DNA of 64,000 nt from an uncultured Pseudomonadota bacterium (GTDB lineage Bacteria > Myxococcota_A > UBA796 > GCA-2862545), in contig CAIOSP010000009.1 of NCBI GenBank assembly GCA_903861005.1, positions 60,692-124,691 of the forward strand, read 5' to 3'. The notes under the pieces are model-generated. The model did not search any database. It was not told where the DNA came from and worked only from the letters and a program-made list of their open reading frames with translations. Position numbers and translations under genes: made by a program. Position 1 is the first letter of the stretch. Every line of letters starts with the position of its first letter. Below, piece after piece: positions 11,799 through 20,649 of this stretch.

Positions 11799-12961
11799 GC
11801 GCCCTCGTCATGGCCCTCGCGATCAGCCGCGCGCTGGCCGCAGATCCGACGCCGCCCGATCCGGCCTGGGTGGCGCCCACGGCCCAGAGCGCGCTTAACG
11901 GCGAGTTCGGCGTCGCCTTCGTGCCTCGCTATCCCGACCTGGTGACCGGCCAAACGGTGCGCCAGAACGACCTTCGCACCTTCGCCAGCCAGCTGCCGTC
12001 GATGAATCAGCAGTCCGCGGCCCTGGCGCTGCGCGAGCGACTGGCCGCGGTGCAGCACTGGCAGGACTCGCTGCTCACCCAGTCGGCCGATCCCAGCCTT
12101 CCGCCCAGGGCGCGCGCGTCCATCCTCCAGCAGGTCGACGAGCTGGCGATGGAGGCGGTGACGCTGCGCCACCAGCTGTCGATGCTCGGCCAGCTCAACG
12201 TCACCACCGATGGGTCAAACAGCCCCACGCTGCGCCGCGCCGCGCGCGCGATGCAGGATGTCGTCGCGTTCGGGCAGGACATCGAGGTCGCCCCACAGGA
12301 CGAGGTTCACGACGTCGTCGCGTTCGGGGGCGACGTCCTGGTGCTCGGCCGCGTGTTGGGCGACGCCGTGTCGTTCGGCGGCGACGTCGCCGTACGCGAC
12401 GCAGGCACGGTCGGGGGCGACGTGGAGGCGTTCGGCGGTCGCGTCGCGCGGATGCCGCTGATCGCCCGCCCCGGCTCCTCGCTCACGTCAGTGCCGCGCA
12501 CCCGCGCCGATGGCCCGCTGCGCACCGCGCTCGACCGCGCGGCCGAGGCGCTCGGCCTGACCGGCGCGGCGTTGCTGCTGTCCGCCCTGTTCCCGCAGCG
12601 GCTGTCGGTGATCTCCGACATGACGCGCGCCCGCGGGCTCGCGTCGCTGGCGGTGGGCGCCCTGGTCGGCGTGGCCACGGTCAGCGCGTCGGTGCTGCTC
12701 GCGCTCACGTTGCTCGGCATCCCCCTCGCCCTGGGCCTGATCGCGGCCCTCGGCGCCACCGCCGCGGTGGGCGCGACCGCTGCCGCCACCACGCTCGGCG
12801 GCCGACTGCGCAGAGCCGAGGGTTCGCGCGCCGCCACCGTCGCGGTCGGCGCGCTCGTGTTGGTCGCCCTGTCGTGGGTCCCGTGGGTCGGCGCCCCGCT
12901 CGCGGGTCTCGCCGCCGTCACCGGCCTCGGCGCGACGGTCCTCACCAAGTTCGGGCGCTAA
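11795..12961 (+). CDS. Exported bactofilin-like membrane protein of the ECF operon
   Basis: A 388-residue protein starting at a GTG inside the anti-sigma stop (GTGA). It has a short signal peptide (VSALVMALAISRALAADP). Residues about 55-135 are helical. Residues 150-215 contain a short beta-repeat series: DVVAFGQDIEV, DVVAFGGDVLVLGRV, DAVSFGGDVAV and GDVEAFGGRV. Such repeats are typical of polymer-forming bactofilin-like beta-helices. The C-terminal third is strongly hydrophobic, with about four spans (LGLTGAALLLSALF, SLAVGALVGVATVSASVLL, ALTLLGIPLALGLIAALGA, LVLVALSWVPWVGAPLAGLA). It is probably regulated with the sigma factor. It may be sensor or output; neither is shown. Confidence 0.75.
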   Translation: MSALVMALAISRALAADPTPPDPAWVAPTAQSALNGEFGVAFVPRYPDLVTGQTVRQNDLRTFASQLPSMNQQSAALALRERLAAVQHWQDSLLTQSADPSLPPRARASILQQVDELAMEAVTLRHQLSMLGQLNVTTDGSNSPTLRRAARAMQDVVAFGQDIEVAPQDEVHDVVAFGGDVLVLGRVLGDAVSFGGDVAVRDAGTVGGDVEAFGGRVARMPLIARPGSSLTSVPRTRADGPLRTALDRAAEALGLTGAALLLSALFPQRLSVISDMTRARGLASLAVGALVGVATVSASVLLALTLLGIPLALGLIAALGATAAVGATAAATTLGGRLRRAEGSRAATVAVGALVLVALSWVPWVGAPLAGLAAVTGLGATVLTKFGR

Positions 12962-12997
12962 CGCTCAGACCTGCGCGGTCGCGCGGTCCAGAAAGGC

Positions 12998-13034
12998 GAA
13001 GAGCCCGGCTGCCTTCACGACAGCCGGGCTCTTC
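12998..13034. terminator. Bidirectional terminator between convergent genes
   Basis: A perfect 14-bp inverted repeat (12998-13011 with 13021-13034, 9-nt loop) between the plus-strand ECF operon and the minus-strand TPR gene. The arms begin GAA and end TTC, giving only a short U tract on either strand. Position and strength suggest it ends both transcripts. Confidence 0.75.
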
Positions 13035-13049
13035 TGACGCTTCCGCCGA

Positions 13050-16000
13050 CTACTTCGGCAGGCGAGCGCGCAGCGTCGAACCGATGGCCGCCGGGTCGGC
13101 CAGCGGCGCGGCGCCCAGCACGGCGACGAGCTCGGGAGAAAGCGACTGGGCCTTGGAGAGAGCGTCGGCGGCGCCAACGGCGTCATCCACCATCAGGCGC
13201 GCCATGCACAGCGCGAGCTTGAGATCGACGTGCGTGTTCACGTCATCACCCACGAAGCCCAGACCGCGCGACGCGATCTCGGCAGCCTCTTCCCAGGCCT
13301 GGCGACGCAGCGCCAGCTCGGACAGGCGCAGGTAGGCGACAGGCTGAGCCGCGTCGAACGCCAAGCAGCGCTCGTAGTGCTGCGCGGCCTTGTCGGGGCG
13401 ACCCAGCTCGTCGTCGAGCACGCGGCCCTTGGTCATGTACGCGTCGATCACGTCCTTCTGGACGCTCGCGTTGTAGATGACCCCGTTGTACGCCGTGAGC
13501 AGGTTCTGCCAGTCGTGGCGATCCTCGTGGACGCCGGCCAGGCCCTTGAGCGCCGGCACGAAGTTCGGGAACGCCTCCAGCGCCTTGGTGAAGCGCTTGA
13601 GCGCCTTGTCCGGCTTGCCGTGGTGGCGATCGACGCGGCCGAGCATCGTGTAGATGTTCGCCACCTGCTCGGGGTCGCCCTGACCGCCGGTCAGGTTGAG
13701 CAGGCGCTGGTAAACGTCGCCAGCAACGGTCCAGTTCTCCACCGCCACGTACAGCGGGCCGACGGCCTCGAGCGTGGGGAGGTGCGACGGGTTGAGCTGC
13801 AGGGCGCGCTCGTAGCGGGCGACCGCCTCGGCGGCGCGGCCCTCGCCGCGGAGCATCTCGGCGAACCGGTAGAAGAACGCGGTCGCCTCCATGCGGACGT
13901 CGTCGTCGTCGTCGTCAGCCGCGGAGATCTGCAGCGGCTCAAGGCGCGCGTAGAGGTCCAGCGCCTCGGCGTGGCGGCCCGCGTCGTAAAGGTAGGTCGA
14001 CTCGAAGCGCAGCGCGTCCGGCTGCTCCGCGGACACGAGCAGCACGCGCTCGTAGGTGCGGTGTGCCGCCTCGCGATCGTGACGGGACTCCAGCTCCACC
14101 CGCGCCGCGGCGAGGAGCTTCGCCACCTTGGCGTCGACGTCGGAGGCGCACTCGGCCTGGACCGAGAGCGCGCGCACGACGCCCGCGTGGTCGCCGCTGT
14201 GCCGGTAGATCGCCTCGAGCTTCTGCGCGGCGCCCGCGTCGGGCACCTCCGCGCTGATGGCCTGCTCCAGGTAGTGAACCGCGTCGTCCGTGCGACCCGC
14301 CGCGTCGCAGCGAACGCCGATCACGGAGAGCAGCGCGCTGCGCTCGGCACCCGAGGAGGACTCCGCGAGCGCGGTGCCCGACTCGATGTAGAGGCCCAGA
14401 TCGTCGCCCTCGTCCGCGAGGGTGAACAGGCTGCGCAGCGATTCACGGTCACCCGGGACCTCGACGAGCACCTGACGCCAGGCGTCGATCGCGCGACCCG
14501 GATCGGCCAGCTTGTGCTGGGCGACGTCGGCGATCTGACGGAGCAGCACCACGCGACGCACCGCCGGCACCAGCACCACCTCGCGCTTGAGGACGGCGTG
14601 GAGCGTGTCGAAGTCGCCCGTGCGGTCGGCGAGATCGCGCAGGCCGGCCAGCGCCTCCAGGTCCTCCGGCGACACGTCGAGCGCGTCGAACAGGGCCTGA
14701 CGCGCTTCGGCGTCCTGACCGTTCGCCAGGCAGACCTCGGCGATGCGGCGGTGGTAGCGCGCGGCGTCCTTCGGCGTGGGGGCCGTGCGCGCCAAGTCGG
14801 TCAGGTACTGGATGGCCTGCGCCACCTCACCACGACGACCCGCGATGCGCGCGAGGCTCTCGAGCACGTCACGGTCACCTGGCGCGTCCTCATGCAGCTT
14901 CTGGTAGAGCTCCCAGGCCAGGTCGGCCTCGGCAAGCTTCTCAGCCAGCACCCAGCGGCGCTTGATCTCCAGGCGCGCGCGCTCGGACTCGGCGGTGGTC
15001 GTCGCCAGACGCGCGGTCCACGCGTCGAACACACCCTGCCAGTCGCCGGCCTCGACCAGCGCGCGCTCCAGACCGAACGCGTCGAGCAGCTGCCCAGACG
15101 CCGCGGCCTCACGCCACGCCTCGACAGGCGGAGAGCCGCCCGCGGCCTCCACGGCCTCGGCCACCGCGCGCGGCCCCTCCGCTCTCGCCAACTCGGTCGC
15201 CGACTCGACGTCCTTTGCGGCCGCGGCCGCGGCCTTGGCGCCGTCGAGCGCCGCGATGGAGCCAGGGCGACCGGCCAGCGCCAGACGCCAAGCCGACAGG
15301 GCGCCCACGGCGTCGCCTGCGGCATGACGCAGCGAGCCGAGCCACGACGCATGCAGCGCCTGCACCGAGCCCACCGACGTCCGCTCGACCACGAGTTCGT
15401 GCGAGCGAACCTGCACGTCCGCGTCGCCAGCCGCGCCCGCGATCTGGGCCAAGCGGGCGAGCGTCGCCACCGGCGCGTCCGCGCGATCCAGCGCGCCGCG
15501 CAGGCCCACCAGGGCCTCCGCCGCGCCCGACGACGACGCGAGCGTCAGGCGATCGATCTCTGAGGCCGGCAGCCCCGCCTCGACGGCAAAGCGCAGCGCG
15601 AGGTCCGTGCGACCGAGCGACTCGGCCTGACGCACGAGCGTGGGTGTGCCGACGCCCTGAGGCGCCGCCTCCAGCGCCGCGACCACGCGACCGGCGTCCG
15701 CCATGCCCGCGAGCACCACGAAGGCCTCCAGGCTGACCGCGTCCCCGAGGCCGTCTGCGGCGACGCGATCGCCCCAGGCCAGGGTGTCCACCGACGACGC
15801 GACCGCGAGGGCGCGCAGCGTGGAAAGGCCCTCGAAGGACTCTTCGGGGAGCGGCCCCCCCGCCAGCATGGCGAGCGTGGCATCGGCGAGGCGCGCCTCG
15901 ACGCTGCCCGGCGACTTGAGCGCCGCGCGGATCACGTCCGGGCGACGGGCGCCCGCGACCTGCGCCAGACGACGGGTCGCCTCGGCGTGGTCCGGCGTGA

Positions 16001-18269
16001 TCGCCAGCAGGCGATCGAGCGTGGCGATCGCGCTGTCGGCGCTGACGCCTTCGCGGAGGCGCGCGGCCTCCAGCAGCAACGACTCCGCCCGCTCGCCCTC
16101 AGACGTCGCGGCGCGGGACTCAAGGCGATCCGCCGCCTCAGACGCGCGACCGGCGCCGACCAGCGACGCGATCAGCCCTTCGAACGCGAGCAGGTCACCC
16201 GTGGGGACGGCCAGCGCCTTCTCGAACCAGCTGGCGGCCGTGGCGGGGTCGCCCTCGACCAGGTGCAGGGACGCCGCTTCGAACGCGCGCGCCGCCGCCA
16301 CGGTCGGGTCGGACTCAAGCGCCGCGAGCCGCTCGGCCGCGAAGACACGCTCCGCCACGCTGCCGGCCGCCGTCGCCGCGCGACGCAGGCCGCGCAGGCC
16401 CGCCAGGTCGCCGCGATCGGCCACCACGCGCCACGCCGCCACGGTCTCCGCATCGGCAGGGGCCGCCGCGTCGCGCGCGTCGGCCAACCCGACCAGGTCC
16501 ACCAGGCGAGGCACGTCCCAGGACTTCACGCGCTCCGTGTGGAACGCGATCAACGCCTCGTGGTCGCTGCCCGAGCGCAGCGCACGCTCGACCGCGTCCG
16601 TCGCCAGGCCAAAGCCCAAAGCGCTCGACTTGCGGTACGCCGCGAGGACCTGCTCCGAGGCGCCGCCCAGGCGCTCCAACGCGGCGCCGAGCCGGTAGAA
16701 CGCGGCCGCAGCCTCGATCCCCGTGCGCTCGCCCCAGATCTGCTCGATCGCCGCGACGAGATCGTCGGGCTGACCCGCGGTGAGCAGCCACGCCTCGCGC
16801 TCGATCGCCGCGAAGGTCGACACAGCCGACGCGGTCGCGAACGACGCCGCAGCGCCGTCATCACCGGCCGAGCGAAGGGCTCGCGCGGCGAGCCACAGCG
16901 CGGTCGGACCGCCACGGGCCAAGTAGCGCTCCGCGAGCGCCGCGTACTGGGCGCCCGCGCGCAGCGCGGCCTCCAGCGAGACATCGGCGTCGCCCTGCTC
17001 CGGATCCAGCGTGAGCGCGTCGGACCAGGCGGTGATCGCCTCGTCCATGCGCCCCAGGCGGGCCAGCGCGTTGCCGCGCTCAGTGTGCAGCGACGCGACC
17101 GCAGACGCGTCGTCGACCAGGGCACGGATCTCAAGCGCGCCGACAAGCGCTTCGTCGTCTCCGAGGCGGTGGAGCGCGTCGATCAGGCGATCCAAGCTGT
17201 CGAGATCCGAGGGATCCGCAGCGACCGCCTCATGCAGCGCGGCGCGCACGGTGGCGGGGTCGGTCGAAGCCGCCGCGGCGCGACGCCACGCATCAGCCGC
17301 CGCGGCGCCCGTCAGCGCGCCAGCGCGGGTGGCCCAGGCTTCGTAGCCATTGCTGGCGTCCGACAGATCGGTGGAGAGGACGAGGACCTCGTCGCCGGAG
17401 GCGCCCTCGGCCAGCGCCGCGGCGAGACGCTCGCGCGCGCCGGAGGCGTCGCCCAAAGCGCGCAGGCGCAGGTGCGCGGCCTGAACGAGCAGGTCCGCAC
17501 GCGCGGCGCCCTCTTCGTTCGCCGCGGCTTCGATGGCGGCCAGGGCCTCGCGCCAAGCGTCCAGGCCGACGGGGAGCAGGAACTCGGAGCGCGGGACGGC
17601 AGAGTCCCCATCGACGGAGTCGACGTGCTCAGGCGCGCCGGTCAGCTGGGGCGAGGCGCTCGCGGGGCGAGGACCGTCCAGCGTCTGGGGCAGGATGCTG
17701 TCGAGGTAGCCGCCGGCCGGACGGCCAGGCGCCACGTAGCGGGGCGGAGGCGGCGGGAGGCGCGGCGCGGGCGCGTTCGGGGCGGCAGCGACCGGCACCG
17801 CGACCACGGCCTCGGCTACGGCCTCGACGACCGGGGCGGCCTCGACCGCGGGCTCGGGCGCAGCTTCCGCCGCGGGCTCGGGCGCAGCTTCCACCGCGGG
17901 CTCGGGCGCAGCTTCCGCCGCAGGCTCGGGCGCAGCTTCTGCCGCAGGCTCGGGCGCAGCTTCCGCCGCAGGCTCGGGCGCAGCTTCGACCACGGGCTCG
18001 GGCGCGGGTTCCACCACAGGCTCGGGCGCGGCTTCCACTACGGGCTCAGGCGCGACCACGACCGGCGTCTCCACTACGGGCTCGGTCACCTGGGGGGCCG
18101 CGACGGGCTCCTCCTCGGCGATCAGGGCCGGCGGCGCAGGCTCCGACGACTCGTCGACGGAGTCGGCGTCGTCGTTGAAGAAGTCGTCGTCATCACCAAA
18201 GAAATTGGCGACCGCATCACGCTCGTTGGGCTTTCGCGGACCTGCCAAGGTTCCCTCCTGATCGGGCAT
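13050..18269 (-). CDS. Giant TPR-repeat protein with Pro/Ala/Glu-rich N-terminal stalk
   Basis: A 1,739-residue protein with no signal peptide. Residues 1-60 are acidic (FFGDDDDFFNDDADSVDESS). About residues 70-140 are an eight-residue repeat of type EPAAEAAP, followed by a proline-rich hinge (RLPPPPPRY). The rest is nearly all helical repeats. Clear TPRs include LARLGRMDEAITAWSDALTL, AVARYERALQLNPSHLPTLE and GKPDKALKRFTKALEAFPNF. It probably acts as a large cytoplasmic scaffold. I chose the second Met (MPDQEGTLAG) as start; a Met ten codons upstream is possible. It lies 129 bp downstream of mlaD on the same strand, so cotranscription with mlaEFD is plausible. No enzyme motif was seen. Confidence 0.88.
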   Translation of the reverse strand: MPDQEGTLAGPRKPNERDAVANFFGDDDDFFNDDADSVDESSEPAPPALIAEEEPVAAPQVTEPVVETPVVVAPEPVVEAAPEPVVEPAPEPVVEAAPEPAAEAAPEPAAEAAPEPAAEAAPEPAVEAAPEPAAEAAPEPAVEAAPVVEAVAEAVVAVPVAAAPNAPAPRLPPPPPRYVAPGRPAGGYLDSILPQTLDGPRPASASPQLTGAPEHVDSVDGDSAVPRSEFLLPVGLDAWREALAAIEAAANEEGAARADLLVQAAHLRLRALGDASGARERLAAALAEGASGDEVLVLSTDLSDASNGYEAWATRAGALTGAAAADAWRRAAAASTDPATVRAALHEAVAADPSDLDSLDRLIDALHRLGDDEALVGALEIRALVDDASAVASLHTERGNALARLGRMDEAITAWSDALTLDPEQGDADVSLEAALRAGAQYAALAERYLARGGPTALWLAARALRSAGDDGAAASFATASAVSTFAAIEREAWLLTAGQPDDLVAAIEQIWGERTGIEAAAAFYRLGAALERLGGASEQVLAAYRKSSALGFGLATDAVERALRSGSDHEALIAFHTERVKSWDVPRLVDLVGLADARDAAAPADAETVAAWRVVADRGDLAGLRGLRRAATAAGSVAERVFAAERLAALESDPTVAAARAFEAASLHLVEGDPATAASWFEKALAVPTGDLLAFEGLIASLVGAGRASEAADRLESRAATSEGERAESLLLEAARLREGVSADSAIATLDRLLAITPDHAEATRRLAQVAGARRPDVIRAALKSPGSVEARLADATLAMLAGGPLPEESFEGLSTLRALAVASSVDTLAWGDRVAADGLGDAVSLEAFVVLAGMADAGRVVAALEAAPQGVGTPTLVRQAESLGRTDLALRFAVEAGLPASEIDRLTLASSSGAAEALVGLRGALDRADAPVATLARLAQIAGAAGDADVQVRSHELVVERTSVGSVQALHASWLGSLRHAAGDAVGALSAWRLALAGRPGSIAALDGAKAAAAAAKDVESATELARAEGPRAVAEAVEAAGGSPPVEAWREAAASGQLLDAFGLERALVEAGDWQGVFDAWTARLATTTAESERARLEIKRRWVLAEKLAEADLAWELYQKLHEDAPGDRDVLESLARIAGRRGEVAQAIQYLTDLARTAPTPKDAARYHRRIAEVCLANGQDAEARQALFDALDVSPEDLEALAGLRDLADRTGDFDTLHAVLKREVVLVPAVRRVVLLRQIADVAQHKLADPGRAIDAWRQVLVEVPGDRESLRSLFTLADEGDDLGLYIESGTALAESSSGAERSALLSVIGVRCDAAGRTDDAVHYLEQAISAEVPDAGAAQKLEAIYRHSGDHAGVVRALSVQAECASDVDAKVAKLLAAARVELESRHDREAAHRTYERVLLVSAEQPDALRFESTYLYDAGRHAEALDLYARLEPLQISAADDDDDDVRMEATAFFYRFAEMLRGEGRAAEAVARYERALQLNPSHLPTLEAVGPLYVAVENWTVAGDVYQRLLNLTGGQGDPEQVANIYTMLGRVDRHHGKPDKALKRFTKALEAFPNFVPALKGLAGVHEDRHDWQNLLTAYNGVIYNASVQKDVIDAYMTKGRVLDDELGRPDKAAQHYERCLAFDAAQPVAYLRLSELALRRQAWEEAAEIASRGLGFVGDDVNTHVDLKLALCMARLMVDDAVGAADALSKAQSLSPELVAVLGAAPLADPAAIGSTLRARLPK
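17848..18060. repeat. Coding tandem repeat, 24-nt period
   Basis: About nine imperfect copies of a 24-nt unit inside the TPR gene. On the plus strand each copy begins near GCGGGCTCGGGCGCAGC. On the coding strand they encode EP(A/V)(A/V)EAAP. The period and third-base drift show selection on protein, not a CRISPR or satellite array. Copy number is likely to vary between strains. Confidence 0.85.
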
Positions 18270-18397
18270 CGTAGGACCCTGTGACCCTAGCCCCAACAAG
18301 GGGCTTCCACAACCGCCCGAAGATCGGATCCGGCGACAGATCGCGCCCCGTCGGGCATCGGCTGTGTGTCAGCGTCTCGTGTGAGCCCGCTCGACCG

Positions 18398-19852
18398 CTA
18401 GAAATTCAGCGGGAGGCTACCCAGAAGCCACTTGATGTCGTCGTCGGTGAAGCGAAAGCCAAGACCGACATAGCCCGTGAAGAAGCCGTACTTGGCGCCC
18501 AAGATGATCTGCTCGGCGCCCCCCTCGACGTACATGTTCTTCCAGGGCTCGCCGCGGACCCCAACACGCACATTCGGGATGCCCCGGGACTCGATCGCCG
18601 GGTAGCTGCCGAAGAAGAAGTCGAACACGTCGATGTTGGTCTGGAGGCGGTCCTTGAGCGCGTAGAACGTGGCGCCCACGCCGCCGCCGCCCTCCTTGAT
18701 GCCGAGGCGCACGCTGACCGGGCCCCAGCGCTTCTCCATCTGGAACGTGAAGCGGTACTTCTGGTCGCGGGTCCACTTGGACGTGACGAGGCCAGTGTTC
18801 TCGTGGAGGACCTCCTTCTGGCTGATCACGCCCTGCGGGTAGTCGTTGATCTCGAAGTCGTACCAGAAGTCCTCGTGCGTGCGCAGACGCAGGCCGATGT
18901 TGTTCGCGCCGGAGAACGCGAGCGGGTTCCCGTAGTAGAATATCTGCGTGTCCTTGGGCTCGGTACCAAAGTAGAAACGACCGGTGTAATACACCTCTGG
19001 CCGGATTCCGGTGAAGGACTTCACCGCGCGCTTCACGTCGTGGATCGTGTCGTTGAGCGCGTCGATCGTCTGATCGTCATTGACCAGCGCGCCGATGGTG
19101 CCCTCGCCGCGGTCGATCTTGCCGGTGATCGACGTCATGTCCGACGCCGCGGCGTTGAGCTGATCGGTGAGGTCCTGGAGCTTGTCGACCTCCTCGTTGA
19201 CGTTGCCGCCGATGGTGTCGACGTGCCCCTCAAGCGCCTCCGACAGGCGGCGGACGGACTGCACGATCGCGGTGATGTCAGCCTTGTTCCCCGCCGCGAT
19301 CTCGCGCAGCAGCTCGGTGAGCTGGTCGGCGTTGGCGAGCGTGGACTCGACGTGCTGACGGTTGGCGTCGTTCTCCGCCATCTTCTTGAGCACGCCGGTG
19401 ACCGCGGAGATGTCGTCGCTGATCTTCTCCAGGTTGCGCGTGATCTTGTCGATGTCTCCAGGGTTGCTGCGAGTCTTGATCCGGTCCATGTCTTTGAGCA
19501 TGGTGTCGGACGTGCCGGGGTAGACGCGGACGAACAGATCGCCAAGCAGACCCGACGCCTTGAGCTCCGCGTCGGAGTCACCGGGCAGCTGGTAGGCGGT
19601 GCGGATCTTGAGCGTCAGCTCAGCGTGATCCCCCTCGATGGAGATGGCGTCGACCGCCCCGATCTCGACGCCGGCCAAGCGAACTTGGCTGCCCTCCCAC
19701 AGGCCGTCGGAGCTCGCGACCTCCATGAGCAGCCGGTAGCTGGTCTCGTCCGGGCGCACGCCGTCGACCGACCACGCCCAGCCAAACACCACGAGCACGA
19801 TCGCCACGAGGACGAACAGGCCGACCTTGAATTCGGTGGTCCACTTGGACAT
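18398..19852 (-). CDS. mlaD: MlaD-like MCE protein with C-terminal beta-barrel-like region
   Basis: The MCE substrate-binding component of an Mla-type phospholipid transporter, 484 residues. Residues 10-28 are a single N-terminal membrane span (VGLFVLVAIVLVVFGWAW). The MCE/MlaD domain covers about 38-115 (GLWEGSQVRLAGVEIGAVDA, LLGDLFVRVYPG). Residues 120-275 form a long helical coiled-coil region (NLEKISDDISAVTGVLKKMA). Residues about 285-484 are rich in alternating beta strands with aromatic girdles (VYYTGRFYFGTEPKDTQIFY, YRFTFQMEKRWGPVSVRLGI) and the protein ends in LLGSLPLNF, with the terminal Phe typical of outer-membrane barrels. This would let one chain span the periplasm. It starts 2 nt after the mlaF stop. 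Confidence 0.88.
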   Translation of the reverse strand: MSKWTTEFKVGLFVLVAIVLVVFGWAWSVDGVRPDETSYRLLMEVASSDGLWEGSQVRLAGVEIGAVDAISIEGDHAELTLKIRTAYQLPGDSDAELKASGLLGDLFVRVYPGTSDTMLKDMDRIKTRSNPGDIDKITRNLEKISDDISAVTGVLKKMAENDANRQHVESTLANADQLTELLREIAAGNKADITAIVQSVRRLSEALEGHVDTIGGNVNEEVDKLQDLTDQLNAAASDMTSITGKIDRGEGTIGALVNDDQTIDALNDTIHDVKRAVKSFTGIRPEVYYTGRFYFGTEPKDTQIFYYGNPLAFSGANNIGLRLRTHEDFWYDFEINDYPQGVISQKEVLHENTGLVTSKWTRDQKYRFTFQMEKRWGPVSVRLGIKEGGGGVGATFYALKDRLQTNIDVFDFFFGSYPAIESRGIPNVRVGVRGEPWKNMYVEGGAEQIILGAKYGFFTGYVGLGFRFTDDDIKWLLGSLPLNF

Positions 19853-19854
19853 GG

Positions 19855-20649
19855 TCAGACCTTCATGGGGCCATCGAGAGAACCGGCGAGGAACTGTCGA
19901 ATGAGGGGGTCTTGGCTGTGCTGGAAGTAGTCCGGCGTGCCTTCATGCGCGACCACGCCCTCGTTGAGCATCACGATCTTGTGGGCGATCGAGAGCACGG
20001 CGCGCATGTCGTGGCTGATCACCACGCTGGTCAGGTTCGGGTGGTGCCCGTCCGTCTCAGCGATCAGCTCGTCCATGGCCGCCGTGAGGATGGGGTCCAG
20101 GCCCGTGGTGGGCTCATCGTAGAGGAGGAATTCCGGGTCTCCCACGAGCGCCCGCGCGAGGCCCACGCGCTTGCGCATGCCGCCGGAAAGGTCGCCCGGC
20201 ATCTTGTCCTCGACGTCGTGCAAGCCGACCGACGCCAGCAGCTCACGGACCTTGGCCCGCACCGCCGGCTCCTTGAGCTTGCTGTGCTCGCGGATCGGGA
20301 AGGCCACGTTCTCGAACACGTTCATCGAGTCGAACAGCGCCGCGTTCTGGAAGACCACCCCAAATCGCAGCCGGATCGTGCGCAAGGCACGGTCGTGCAT
20401 GGTCGTCAGCTCGTCGTCGCCCACCCAGATGTGGCCCTGGTCTGGACGCAACAGCCCCATCAGCAGCTTGATCGTCACCGACTTGCCGGTACCTGACCGG
20501 CCGATGATCACCGTGATCCGCCCGCGCGGGATGATCAGATCCAGCCCGTTGAGCACGCGGTGGCGGCCGAACGCCTTGTGCACGCCCTGGTACACGATCG
20601 CCGCGGGCTGCCCGGTGACGGGGTCGATCTCAGGGCGCTGGGGCGTCAT
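19855..20649 (-). CDS. mlaF: ABC transporter ATPase, MlaF type
   Basis: The 264-residue cytoplasmic ATPase that drives the MlaE permease. Motifs are Walker A IGRSGTGKSVTIKLLMGLLR, Q-loop FGVVFQNAALFDSMNVFENV, ABC signature LSGGMRKRVGLARALVGDPE, Walker B FLLYDEPTTGLDP, and the switch His in SVVISHDMRAVL. The FENVAFPIREHSKL stretch is typical of MlaF-like ATPases. The start is the ATG that overlaps the mlaE stop by 4 nt (ATGA); a start 12 nt further upstream is less likely. It is the second gene of mlaE-mlaF-mlaD. The direction of lipid transport cannot be told from sequence. Confidence 0.95.
   Translation of the reverse strand: MTPQRPEIDPVTGQPAAIVYQGVHKAFGRHRVLNGLDLIIPRGRITVIIGRSGTGKSVTIKLLMGLLRPDQGHIWVGDDELTTMHDRALRTIRLRFGVVFQNAALFDSMNVFENVAFPIREHSKLKEPAVRAKVRELLASVGLHDVEDKMPGDLSGGMRKRVGLARALVGDPEFLLYDEPTTGLDPILTAAMDELIAETDGHHPNLTSVVISHDMRAVLSIAHKIVMLNEGVVAHEGTPDYFQHSQDPLIRQFLAGSLDGPMKV

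Noticed and set aside
17848-18060. Regular 24-nt repeats that could be a CRISPR array
   Set aside because: There are no spacers; the units abut, stay in frame and encode EPxxEAAP inside the TPR protein.
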